The notes under the pieces are model-generated. The model made no database searches. It saw only the letters and a list, made by a program, of their open reading frames with translations, and was not told where the DNA came from. Positions 25,506 through 33,572 of a stretch of DNA of 64,000 bases are shown here, piece after piece. The number at the start of each line of letters is the position of its first letter. Position 1 is the first letter of the stretch. The position numbers and the translations under genes are program-made. Where the stretch lies: positions 675,624-739,623 of the forward strand of contig NZ_JAAVLX010000002.1 of the NCBI RefSeq assembly GCF_013114825.1. Direction: 5' to 3'. Source of the DNA: Bradyrhizobium australiense (GTDB taxonomy: Bacteria > Pseudomonadota > Alphaproteobacteria > Rhizobiales > Xanthobacteraceae).

Positions 25506-25889
25506 TTAGTCGAGGATCCTTACAATCCGGCGCGTGCGCGGTTCGACAATCACGCGGCGATCATTGACGACCGCATAGCGGTATTCGGTGTGCCGCGGCA
25601 CCGTGCGCAGTTCGACGGTCGGCGGCAGCGGCTCGCCTACTGCCACCCGTTCACGAACCACAACAGAACGGTCGCGCGGGACCGAATTGATCACGGCGTT
25701 CGGAATTTCCACGGCCGCGCCGACCGCGGCACCCACGGTGCCGCCGACGATCGCGCCGACCGGGCCAGCGGCTTCACCGCCCCTCGCGGCGCCTTCCGCT
25801 GCACCTTGCGCCGTCGTTGATTGAGCAAATGCCGCGCCAGAGGTGAGCAACGAAGCAGCAATCAGTGAAATTGCCAAACGATTATTCAT
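25506..25889 (-). CDS. Secreted glycine-zipper/DUF1236-like protein
   Basis: A 127-residue exported protein: signal peptide (about 1-22, ending FAQ), an Ala/Gly-rich glycine-zipper segment (GPVGAIVGGTVGAAVGAAV, about 42-60), then a basic domain with VVVRERVAVGEPLPPTVELR and YRYAVVNDRRVIVEP typical of DUF1236 proteins common in Bradyrhizobium. The start at 25889 has GGAGGATGTG upstream. Probably a periplasmic or outer-membrane-associated protein; function unknown. Confidence 0.78.
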   Translation of the reverse strand: MNNRLAISLIAASLLTSGAAFAQSTTAQGAAEGAARGGEAAGPVGAIVGGTVGAAVGAAVEIPNAVINSVPRDRSVVVRERVAVGEPLPPTVELRTVPRHTEYRYAVVNDRRVIVEPRTRRIVRILD

Positions 25890-26019
25890 CACATCCTCCA
25901 GTAAATTGATGATGTGTCTCAACCACGGAAGGCGTGAGAAAGTTCCGGTTCCAATGCGGCAGCAAAAAGGGCCGCGCCAATATATCGGCGCGGTTCCAGT
26001 CACAGGGAGTCACAAGAGA

Positions 26020-26907
26020 TCAGGCTTTCGCGATTTCGTGGCTTGCCATCATTTCGAGTGCGCGCGCCATTCCGGAGTGGTCCCATGCCTTGCCGCCATG
26101 GGCGATGCAGGAGCTGAACAATTGCTGAGCCAGCGCCGTGCTCGGCAAGGAAAGGCCGAGCGCACGCGCGCCCTCGAGCGCCAGATTGAGATCCTTCTGG
26201 TGCAGCTCGATGCGAAAGCCCGGTTCGAAGTTGCGCTTCACCATGCGCTCGCCATGCACTTCGAGAATCCGCGACGACGCAAAGCCGCCCATCAGCGCCT
26301 TGCGCACCAGCGCTGGATCCGCACCGGCCTTCGATGCAAACAACAGCGCCTCGCCGACTGCCTCGATCGTCAGCGCCACGATGATCTGGTTGGCGACCTT
26401 GGTGGTCTGCCCGTCGCCATTGGCGCCAACGAGGGTGACGTTCTTGCCCATCTTGTCGAACACCGGCTTCATCGCGTTGAACGCGCGCTCCGGTCCGCCG
26501 ACCATGATGGTCAGGCTCGCCGCCTTGGCGCCGACTTCGCCGCCGGAAACCGGTGCATCGAGATAATCGGCGCCGAGCGCCTCGACCTTCTTCGCAAACT
26601 CCTTGGTGGCGAGCGGCGAGATCGAACTCATGTCGACGACGATCTGGCCCTTCGAGAGCCCCTCGGCGACGCCGCCCGGACCGAACAAGACCGCCTCCAC
26701 ATGCGGCGTATCAGGCACCATGATGATCACGACGTCCGACTGCTCGGCGACCTCCTTGCCCGATTTGCAGACCACGCCGCCCGCAGCAACCAGCTCCGGT
26801 GCAATCGGCGAGACATCGTGCAGGAACAGGCGATGCCCGGCCGTCTGCAGATGGCCCGCCATCGGGCGCCCCATGGTGCCGAGGCCGATAAAGCCGATAT
26901 CGATCAT
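26020..26907 (-). CDS. glxR: 2-hydroxy-3-oxopropionate (tartronate semialdehyde) reductase
   Basis: A 295-residue beta-hydroxyacid dehydrogenase: Rossmann GFIGLGTMGRPMAGHL at the N-terminus, substrate motif DAPVSGGEVGA, and catalytic Lys in TKVANQIIVA. It reduces tartronate semialdehyde to D-glycerate with NAD(P)H, the last step of the glyoxylate carboligase route. GGGGAG precedes the ATG. The hyi and gcl genes lie directly upstream on the same strand, which supports this assignment over generic 3-hydroxyisobutyrate dehydrogenase. No glycerate kinase is in the window. Confidence 0.9.
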   Translation of the reverse strand: MIDIGFIGLGTMGRPMAGHLQTAGHRLFLHDVSPIAPELVAAGGVVCKSGKEVAEQSDVVIIMVPDTPHVEAVLFGPGGVAEGLSKGQIVVDMSSISPLATKEFAKKVEALGADYLDAPVSGGEVGAKAASLTIMVGGPERAFNAMKPVFDKMGKNVTLVGANGDGQTTKVANQIIVALTIEAVGEALLFASKAGADPALVRKALMGGFASSRILEVHGERMVKRNFEPGFRIELHQKDLNLALEGARALGLSLPSTALAQQLFSSCIAHGGKAWDHSGMARALEMMASHEIAKA

Positions 26908-26934
26908 TTCAACTCCCCTTATTTTGCTTCTTGT

Positions 26935-27720
26935 TCAGGTGTCCGCCGTGAGCGCGGCGTGCCAACCGAGGCCCTCGACTGTCGTCGTCCTCGGCTTGTA
27001 TTCGCAGCCGATCCAGCCGCGATAACCAATAGCGTCGAGATGGCGGAACAGGAAGGGATAGTTGATTTCGCCGGTGCCGGGTTCATTGCGGCCGGGGTTA
27101 TCGGCAAGCTGCACATGAGCGATGCGCGGCAGATGCTTCTGCAGGGTCCGTGCAATGTCACCCTCCATCACCTGCATGTGGTAGATGTCGTACTGCACGA
27201 ACAAATTGCTCGAGCGTACGTCGGCAATTAGCTGAAGCGCCTGTGCGGTCTTGTTCAGAAAGAAGCCGGGAATATCGATCGTATTGATCGGCTCGATCAG
27301 AAGCTTGATCTGCTCCTTGGCGAGCGCATCCGCCGCGAAGCGAAGATTACCTATCAATGTCTCGTTGAGATCGGTCGCATCGGCACCGTCAGGCGCGATG
27401 CCGACGAGGCAGTTGAGCTGGCGACATTCGAGCGCCTTGGCGTAGTCGATGGCGCGTCCGACGCCATCGCGAAACTCCTGCACCCTGTCTGGCAGGATGG
27501 CGATGCCACGCTCGCCGGCTCCCCAGTTTCCCGCTGGGAGATTGTGCAGCACCTGGGTCAAGCCGTGCTGGTGCAATTGCTCGCGCAGCTCGGCCTTGTC
27601 GAAATCATACGGGAATAGATATTCCACCCCGTTAAATCCTGCGGCCTTGGCGGCGGCGAAGCGATCGAGGAACGGCTGTTCGCCGAACAGCATCGTGAGA
27701 TTAGCGGCAAATTTCGGCAC
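26935..27720 (-). CDS. hyi: Hydroxypyruvate isomerase
   Basis: A 261-residue xylose-isomerase-like TIM-barrel enzyme with PKFAANLTMLFGE at the start, LIEPINTIDIPGFFL (metal-binding Glu), VQYDIYHMQVMEGD and GCEYKPRTTT (catalytic Glu), matching Hyi. It interconverts tartronate semialdehyde and hydroxypyruvate. The start is GTG at 27720 with GGGGAGA 9 nt upstream. It lies 15 bp after the gcl stop and before glxR, giving the canonical gcl-hyi-glxR order. Confidence 0.92.
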   Translation of the reverse strand: MPKFAANLTMLFGEQPFLDRFAAAKAAGFNGVEYLFPYDFDKAELREQLHQHGLTQVLHNLPAGNWGAGERGIAILPDRVQEFRDGVGRAIDYAKALECRQLNCLVGIAPDGADATDLNETLIGNLRFAADALAKEQIKLLIEPINTIDIPGFFLNKTAQALQLIADVRSSNLFVQYDIYHMQVMEGDIARTLQKHLPRIAHVQLADNPGRNEPGTGEINYPFLFRHLDAIGYRGWIGCEYKPRTTTVEGLGWHAALTADT

Positions 27721-27735
27721 GGTCAGATTCTCCCC

Positions 27736-29535
27736 TTAAGCCGGCAGCAGCTTGCCGGATTGCGAAACGCTCGATTTGACCGGCGTGTCGTCCAGCGGCA
27801 GATCGAGCACCTCCTCGAACTCGATGATGTTGTCGATCTCGGTGCCCATCGAAATGTTGGTAACCCGCTCGAGAATGAACTCGACCACGACAGGCACCTC
27901 GAATTCCGCCATCCACTCGCGCGCGGTCGCGAACGCGGCCTGCGCATGGTTTGGATCGGTGACGCGGATCGCCTTGCAACCGAGGCCCTCGACGACCGCG
28001 ATGTGGTCGACGCCATAGACGCCGAGCTCGGGCGCGTTGATGTTCTCGAAGGAAAGCTGGACATGGTAGTCCATGTCGAAGCCGCGCTGCGCCTGACGGA
28101 TCAACCCGAGATAGGAATTGTTCACGACGACGTGGATGTAGGGCAACTTGAACTGCGCGCCGACCGCGAGCTCCTCGATCAGGAACTGGAAGTCATAATC
28201 GCCGGACAACGCGACAATCTGGCGCGACGGATCGGCGGCGCGAACGCCGAGCGCGGCGGGAAGTGTCCAGCCGAGCGGACCGGCCTGCCCCGCATTGATC
28301 CAGTTGCGCGGACGGTAGACGCCCAAAAACTGCGCGCCGGCGATCTGCGACAGCCCTATCACGCTGACATAACAAGTGTCGCGTCCGAATGCCTTGCTCA
28401 TCTCTTCATAGACCCGCTGCGGCTTGATCGGGATGTCGTCGAAATGGCTCTTGCGCAGCATCGTGCGCTTGCGGTCCTGGCAGGCCGCCGGCCACGCCTG
28501 CCGCTCTCTCAGCTTGCCGGCTTTCCGCCACTCCCTGGCAACGGCGACGAACAATTCCAGCGCCGCCCTGGCGTCGGAGACGATGCCGAAATCCGGGTTG
28601 AACACGCGCCCGATCTGCGTCGGCTCGATATCGACGTGCACAAACTTGCGACCCTTGGTGTAGGTCTCGATCGAACCGGTATGCCGGTTGGCCCAGCGGT
28701 TGCCGATGCCGAGCACGAAGTCGGATTGCAGCATGGTTGCGTTGCCGTAGCGGTGGCTGGTCTGCAAGCCGACCATGCCGGCCATCAGCACGTGATCGTC
28801 GGGGATGGCGCCCCACCCCATCAGCGTCGGCACCACGGGAACGTTGACGGTCTCGGCGAATGCCACCAAAAGCTCGGAGGCATCGGCATTGATGACGCCG
28901 CCGCCCGCCACGATGAGCGGCCGTTCCGCCGCGTTGAGCATGTCGAGCGCCTTCTCGATCTGCTTGCGCGTCGCCGCCGGCTTGTAGACCGGCAGCGGCT
29001 CATAGGTCTCATCGTCGAATTCGATCTCGGCAAGCTGCACGTCGAGCGGCAGGTCGATCAGCACAGGTCCCGGACGGCCCGAACGCATGATGTGGAACGC
29101 CTGGCTGAACACGCGCGGCACCAGCGCCGGCTCGCGCACGGTGACCGCCCATTTCGTCACAGGCTTGGCGATGGATTCGATATCGATCGCCTGAAAGTCT
29201 TCCTTGTAGAGCCGCGCGCGCGGCGCTTGGCCTGTGATGCACAGGATCGGGATCGAGTCCGCAATCGCCGAATAAAGCCCGGTGATCATGTCGGTGCCGG
29301 CCGGCCCCGAGGTGCCGATGCAGACGCCGATATTGCCGGCCTTGGCGCGGGTATAGCCTTCGGCCATGTGGGAGGCGCCCTCGACATGGCGCGCCAGGAT
29401 GTGCCCGATCGAGCCATGCTTCTTCAGCGCGGAGTAGAGGGGATTGATCGCCGCGCCCGGCACGCCGAAGGCGATGGTGACTCCTTCCTTTTCCAGGATC
29501 CGCACAGCCGCATCGATCGCCCGCATCTTCGCCAT
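27736..29535 (-). CDS. gcl: Glyoxylate carboligase
   Basis: A 599-residue ThDP enzyme condensing two glyoxylates to tartronate semialdehyde and CO2. The position normally held by the activating Glu is Val here ([15 protein letters not shown]), the diagnostic Val of Gcl. The PP domain shows LSGDYDFQF and VVNNSYLGL. Full length for the family. GAGGCGC lies upstream of the ATG. It starts the gcl-hyi-glxR operon feeding glyoxylate, here plausibly from oxalyl-CoA, into central metabolism. Confidence 0.95.
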   Translation of the reverse strand: MAKMRAIDAAVRILEKEGVTIAFGVPGAAINPLYSALKKHGSIGHILARHVEGASHMAEGYTRAKAGNIGVCIGTSGPAGTDMITGLYSAIADSIPILCITGQAPRARLYKEDFQAIDIESIAKPVTKWAVTVREPALVPRVFSQAFHIMRSGRPGPVLIDLPLDVQLAEIEFDDETYEPLPVYKPAATRKQIEKALDMLNAAERPLIVAGGGVINADASELLVAFAETVNVPVVPTLMGWGAIPDDHVLMAGMVGLQTSHRYGNATMLQSDFVLGIGNRWANRHTGSIETYTKGRKFVHVDIEPTQIGRVFNPDFGIVSDARAALELFVAVAREWRKAGKLRERQAWPAACQDRKRTMLRKSHFDDIPIKPQRVYEEMSKAFGRDTCYVSVIGLSQIAGAQFLGVYRPRNWINAGQAGPLGWTLPAALGVRAADPSRQIVALSGDYDFQFLIEELAVGAQFKLPYIHVVVNNSYLGLIRQAQRGFDMDYHVQLSFENINAPELGVYGVDHIAVVEGLGCKAIRVTDPNHAQAAFATAREWMAEFEVPVVVEFILERVTNISMGTEIDNIIEFEEVLDLPLDDTPVKSSVSQSGKLLPA

Positions 29536-29616
29536 GTTGCGCCTCGCTCAAACAGTGTTGGCTCTGGCGGCGATCTTCGCGGCGGCGAGATGCAATCTCA
29601 ACGCGGGCGATTTTAT

Positions 29617-29627
29617 TTCCCGCGGAA
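29617..29627. promoter_or_regulatory. TTCC-CGC-GGAA inverted repeat in the gcl promoter region
   Basis: A palindromic element about 82 bp upstream of gcl, within ATTTCCCGCGGAAT. IclR/AllR-type regulators bind related TTCC...GGAA-like palindromes, and an IclR gene lies 3 kb away. The assignment is speculative. The rest of 29536-29871 shows no gene. Confidence 0.25.
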
Positions 29628-29871
29628 TGGAAGGGAGTGATGAAAGCCGAAATAAATCAGTTGGTTGCCGTCATCGCGGCATGGAACGCCGCAAACCTAA
29701 GAGATATCGCTGGATAGACAAGCTAACTGTTTTGTTTGGCAACAATACATCCTATCGTTGCATCAGGGTCGGCTGAAGAAATTGCGAATGTTTTGGTTTG
29801 GAAGTGGTGGAGGGGTCCGTTCATACGCGGACACAAGGTTATGGCGCTCGCATCGCTGGCATTCCCACCAA

Positions 29872-30950
29872 ATGCCTCCACTCGGGCAACTCGCCGCGCT
29901 GTCGGCATGTTTGACCATCCTGGGTGGAACGGGGGAGCGCGCCCGGGCGGAGGAGCCGCTGTCAGGCAAAATCCTTTCGGCCTGCCGCGTTCCGCCGCGC
30001 GCAGCGTTCGGGGAAATCCGAAAGCCATCGCCCGAAACCAAGAAAGGCTACACCTTCATCCTGGCCGCAACCCGCTTCAAGTTCACGGCCGATTACGACC
30101 GCGCCGTCGAACAGATTGATGAGGCCATCAAAGCCGATCCAGCAAACCCGCGTTTCTATTCCGAGCGAGGCGTCGCCCGCGAGGCCACCATCAGTTCAGG
30201 GAAGCCGTTGAGGACCTCGATCATGCAATAAGCCTCGATCCCGGCTCCTCTGTCGCCTTTCTCGAACGATGGGGGCTCTACGCGGGTATGAGCGAATTCG
30301 GCCATGCCATCGAAAATTACGACGAAGCCTTCAAGCTCTTTCCCGCCAATGCCCGTGGCTACCTGCTTCGCGGTATTGTCTACCTCGACAAACGCGAATA
30401 CGACCGGGCAATCGAGGATTTCGACCAGTCGATCAAATTGGATCCGCTCTGCCCGTCCGACTTCAATGCACGAGGCTTCGCCTACGATCTGAAAGGCCAG
30501 CGTGATCGCGCCACGGCAGACTACGACCGGGCGATTGAACTTGATCCGGATCCTGGGAACGCCACTGCATTCTTACGTCAGGCCACCTCCTTCCAGGCAA
30601 AACGTGATTATGACCGCGCCATCCAAGACCTTGGACAAGCGTTGGAACTCGAGCCCAGAAATGCCCGCGCACTAAACAACCGCTGTTTCATCCGTGCAAT
30701 CGCCGGCGCATTCGACAGCGCCCTCGCCGGTTGCAATGAGGCATCACTGATACGACCTCGCGATCCCAGCCTTCTCGATAGCCGCGCACTTGCCTATCTC
30801 AGGAAAGGATTGCTCGACGACTCCCTCGCCGACTATCTCTTTGCCATCTATCAGGCAACCGGCGAAATCCAGCTAAAGGAAGCGGCGGAAATGTTCGCCG
30901 TCGTCAATGCAGCCAACCTGCTGCCACTCTATCCCCTCGACGCGGACTGA
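29872..30950 (+). pseudogene. Secreted TPR-repeat protein, split by an apparent frameshift
   Basis: The first part (from about 29872; an in-frame ATG at 29758 is also possible) encodes a signal-like segment (GQLAALSACLTILGG), then a first TPR (DYDRAVEQIDEAIKADPANP). Near 30180-30190 the frame shifts: the next TPR (REAVEDLDHAISLDPGSS) is read only in the second frame, which continues to 30950 with four or five more repeats (DYDRAIEDFDQSIKLDP, RDRATADYDRAIELDP and so on). Together they would make one protein of roughly 350 residues. A true mutation or a sequence error would look the same. TPR proteins mediate protein contacts; role unknown. Confidence 0.7.
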
Positions 30951-30973
30951 TTCTCAATACTCTTATCGGCTCG

Positions 30974-31228
30974 GTGAGCCGGCAGTCCGCACTGGTCACG
31001 GGCTGGATCGGGGTACTGCTCGGTCTCGGCCTGGGGGTATATTTGCAATCATTCCTGATCGGGATTCCCCTTTTGCTGTTTGCCCTGCAGCGCTATCTCA
31101 CGAGCAGCCAAACTGTCGAGCTCGAACGATTGTCGATCAGAAGCGGAATAGCCCTGACCATTGCTACGATCGCGACCTTCGGCCTCTATGTTTTCGTCAT
31201 CGCGGCAATTCACCACGTTCGCTTCTGA
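30974..31228 (+). CDS. Small two-span membrane protein, hypothetical
   Basis: An 84-residue frame from a GTG at 30974, with hydrophobic segments WIGVLLGLGLGVYLQSFLI (about 11-29) and ALTIATIATFGLYVFVIAA (about 60-78). It lies 23 bp after the TPR gene on the same strand, so may be co-transcribed. No ribosome site is obvious and no family is recognised. Membrane composition and good codon usage support it modestly. Confidence 0.5.
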   Translation: MSRQSALVTGWIGVLLGLGLGVYLQSFLIGIPLLLFALQRYLTSSQTVELERLSIRSGIALTIATIATFGLYVFVIAAIHHVRF

Positions 31229-31255
31229 CAACGATTGCCGGGCACCGAGCCGCCT

Positions 31256-32317
31256 TCAATTCATCCGAAGTTCCGTGATGTGTCGCGGATCGGGGCTCAG
31301 CTCACCGCGCTCGACGCGCTTGACGATGTCGGTCAGCGCGGCATTTGCGGTGCAGGAAAGGCCGAGCTTCTCGCCCTCCCGCACCACAAAGCCGTTGAGG
31401 AATTCGATCTCGGTGCGACGGCCCTTCTGCATGTCCTGGCCCATCGAAGGGCGCTGCTGCGACGAGGTACGCTTGGAGTCCTTGAAGCGCTGCTCGTCAC
31501 AGACCCGCATCGCGGCCTCATCGCCCTCGCCGGCCCGCGCGATCGCGTCGGGCGGCAGGTGCAAAATCTCTTCCAGTTGGTAGCCGTGTGCCTGCCCGAC
31601 CCGGATCGCTTCGCTGCCGAGCCGGGTGGAGAACCGGCGCAGCGGCTCGCTTTGCAAAATTGCTCCGCCCGGCAGGCCGGTGCAGGCGGAGAGCCCGTTG
31701 CCCATGACGTTGGCGACCAGTTTCGACCAGCGCTCGCCCCAGAGATTCTCCGTCACCTTGGCGCTGTCGGAATAGCCGACCAGGCGACAAACTTCCTCCG
31801 CCCGCGGCGTGATACGGCCGTGCACTTCGCCGGCGCGGAACACCGTGTGCGCCGCGCCGCCCTTGCCGGCGTCGCGGTGGATGTGGCCGGGCTCTGGCAG
31901 ATTGACTGTAATGCTGCTGGCGATGCAGCCCAGCGTCTTACCCCAGCCGACGATGCCGGCGATCGTCTCCTCGTTCATGCAGTTCTGCAGCGACACGACA
32001 TAGCCGTCCGGCGCCAGATATTGCTGGATCAGCATGGTCGCCCAGGCCGTGTCGTAGGACTTCATGCAGACGAAGGCGATGTCGACCGGTTTTTCCTTGG
32101 CGAGCTGCTGCGCATCCGTTACGTGGAGCGCGCGTACGGGAACCGAGAATTCCGCGACGTCCATGGCGTGGGTGACGCGCAGGCCGTGCTTTCGCATGTG
32201 CTCGACATGCTCGGGCCAGGGATCGATGAAGGTGACGTCCTCCCCCGCCTGCGCCATGTGGGCGCCGGCGTACCCGCCGACGGCGCCAGCTCCGACGATC
32301 GCGATTTTCCGGCCCAT
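31256..32317 (-). CDS. PanE-family (ketopantoate reductase-like) dehydrogenase, candidate oxalyl-CoA reductase
   Basis: A 353-residue NADP-type dehydrogenase with the Rossmann motif IAIVGAGAVGGYAGAH at residues 4-19 and the helical C-terminal domain of the ketopantoate reductase family (CMKSYDTAWA; ERWSKLVANVMGN, containing a conserved Lys). The start at 32317 follows GGGGGAAGC. True ketopantoate reductases are usually nearer 300 residues. In Methylobacterium extorquens a PanE-family protein (PanE2) was shown to be oxalyl-CoA reductase; location between glyoxylate and oxalate genes makes that role plausible here, by inference. Confidence 0.75.
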   Translation of the reverse strand: MGRKIAIVGAGAVGGYAGAHMAQAGEDVTFIDPWPEHVEHMRKHGLRVTHAMDVAEFSVPVRALHVTDAQQLAKEKPVDIAFVCMKSYDTAWATMLIQQYLAPDGYVVSLQNCMNEETIAGIVGWGKTLGCIASSITVNLPEPGHIHRDAGKGGAAHTVFRAGEVHGRITPRAEEVCRLVGYSDSAKVTENLWGERWSKLVANVMGNGLSACTGLPGGAILQSEPLRRFSTRLGSEAIRVGQAHGYQLEEILHLPPDAIARAGEGDEAAMRVCDEQRFKDSKRTSSQQRPSMGQDMQKGRRTEIEFLNGFVVREGEKLGLSCTANAALTDIVKRVERGELSPDPRHITELRMN

Positions 32318-32526
32318 GCTTCCCCCTGAGTCTTCTTGCGAGAAAGGACACAACCGCGTGCGCGTGTCCGTTGGAGGGCAGTCTAGCGGATCGGAGCAGC
32401 CCGCCAACCGGCCGCCTTGTACCAAAAGCGGAGCCGTGCCATGCCGTTAATCATGGATTGCTTCGCGGAGCCTGTCATCGGGCGCGCCTTCGCGCGACCC
32501 GTTGGCTCTCAGCGACGTGGAGAGAC

Positions 32527-33375
32527 TCAGGCCGATTTCGCCGCGGGCATCACGCCACCGAGCGCTACCGTCAGCTCCGCCGCCACCTCGCGCACAGTCT
32601 GCCCCAGCATCGGCAACCGCTCGTCGGTCAGGCGGCTGGTCATACCGGAGACGGAAATCGCCGCCAAGGGCTCGGCGCAGTCGTTGTAGACCACGGCGGC
32701 AATGCAGCGCAGGCCCATGCAGGCCTCCTCGTCGTCGATCGCAAAACCCCGGCGGCGGATTTTTTCGAGTTCCTTGAACAAGTCGCCCGGGCGTACGATC
32801 GATTTTTCCGTCAACCGCGGCATCCCGTGATGATGGATGATCGCGCTGACGTCCTCGTTGGAATAGGTCGCCAGCACCGCCTTGCCGACGCCGGAGGCGA
32901 CCATGGCGACGCGGCCGCCGACCTTGGTCAGCGAACGCATGATCTCGCGGCTTTCCATGCGGGTCAGCACGATGATGAATTCATCGTCGACGACGGCGAG
33001 ATTGGCGGTCTCGCGCGTCAGGTCGCGCAGCTTGCGCAAGTAAGGCACCGCCTGCGCCGAAAAATTGCGGCGGCGGGCGAAGGTTGCCCCCACCGTGAAG
33101 GCGCGCGCGCCGACATGCCATTTCGATTCCGTGCGGTCGAACTGCACGAAGCGGCGGTTTTCCAGCGTCCCTAGCAGGCGATGCACGGTCGAGGTCGACA
33201 GCCCGGTGCGGATCGCGAGATCGCTCAAACGATAGCCTTCGTCATCTTCAGCCAGTGTTTCAATGATGGAGAGAGCGCGATCGACTGACTGGACGCCGCC
33301 GTCGCGGGCAGTCTCTTCCTGGTCTGCGTTGGGTTTCGGCTCGATCGCCTTGCGCCGGACCACGTCTCTCTTCAT
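32527..33375 (-). CDS. IclR-family transcriptional regulator
   Basis: A 282-residue regulator: winged helix (VQSVDRALSIIETLAEDDEG; RTGLSTSTVHRLLGTLENRR) followed by the GAF-like effector domain. IclR proteins often control glyoxylate and aromatic pathways by sensing small carboxylates. The start at 33375 has AGGT upstream; an ATG at 33387 is the alternative. It lies upstream of the PanE-like gene on the same strand with 209 bp between; that gap shows no gene. Likely targets are the PanE-like gene and perhaps gcl. Confidence 0.87.
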   Translation of the reverse strand: MKRDVVRRKAIEPKPNADQEETARDGGVQSVDRALSIIETLAEDDEGYRLSDLAIRTGLSTSTVHRLLGTLENRRFVQFDRTESKWHVGARAFTVGATFARRRNFSAQAVPYLRKLRDLTRETANLAVVDDEFIIVLTRMESREIMRSLTKVGGRVAMVASGVGKAVLATYSNEDVSAIIHHHGMPRLTEKSIVRPGDLFKELEKIRRRGFAIDDEEACMGLRCIAAVVYNDCAEPLAAISVSGMTSRLTDERLPMLGQTVREVAAELTVALGGVMPAAKSA

Positions 33376-33410
33376 CGCGACCTGCATTCATCAGTCAGAC
33401 AAAAGCGCTA

Positions 33411-33561
33411 GCCGACTCCCTCGCCCCGCTCTTGCGGGGAGAGGGTTGGGGTGAGGGGCAGCCTCCGCAAATTCGAAAGATGGGAGCAAGCGGAGGGCCC
33501 CCTCGCCCGGATCGCATGTGACGATGCGATCCGACCTCTCCCCGCAAGCGGGGCGAGGTGA
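33411..33561. repeat. Intergenic inverted repeat element
   Basis: Left arm CTCGCCCCGCTCTTGCGGGGAG and right arm CTCTCCCCGCAAGCGGGGCGAG are inverted copies around a region holding a small stem (GATCGCATGTGACGATGCGATC). The pattern is typical of dispersed rhizobial palindromes. A partial relative lies at 39890-39935. It separates the IclR gene from the end of the acyl-CoA synthetase gene. Confidence 0.65.
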
Positions 33562-33572
33562 CTCACCCGTCG

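Noticed and set aside
25843..27231. 462-codon frame antisense to glxR and hyi
   Set aside because: Spans two confident genes on the other strand and has shadow-like composition.
27760..29640. 626-codon frame antisense to gcl
   Set aside because: Shadow of a clear glyoxylate carboligase gene.
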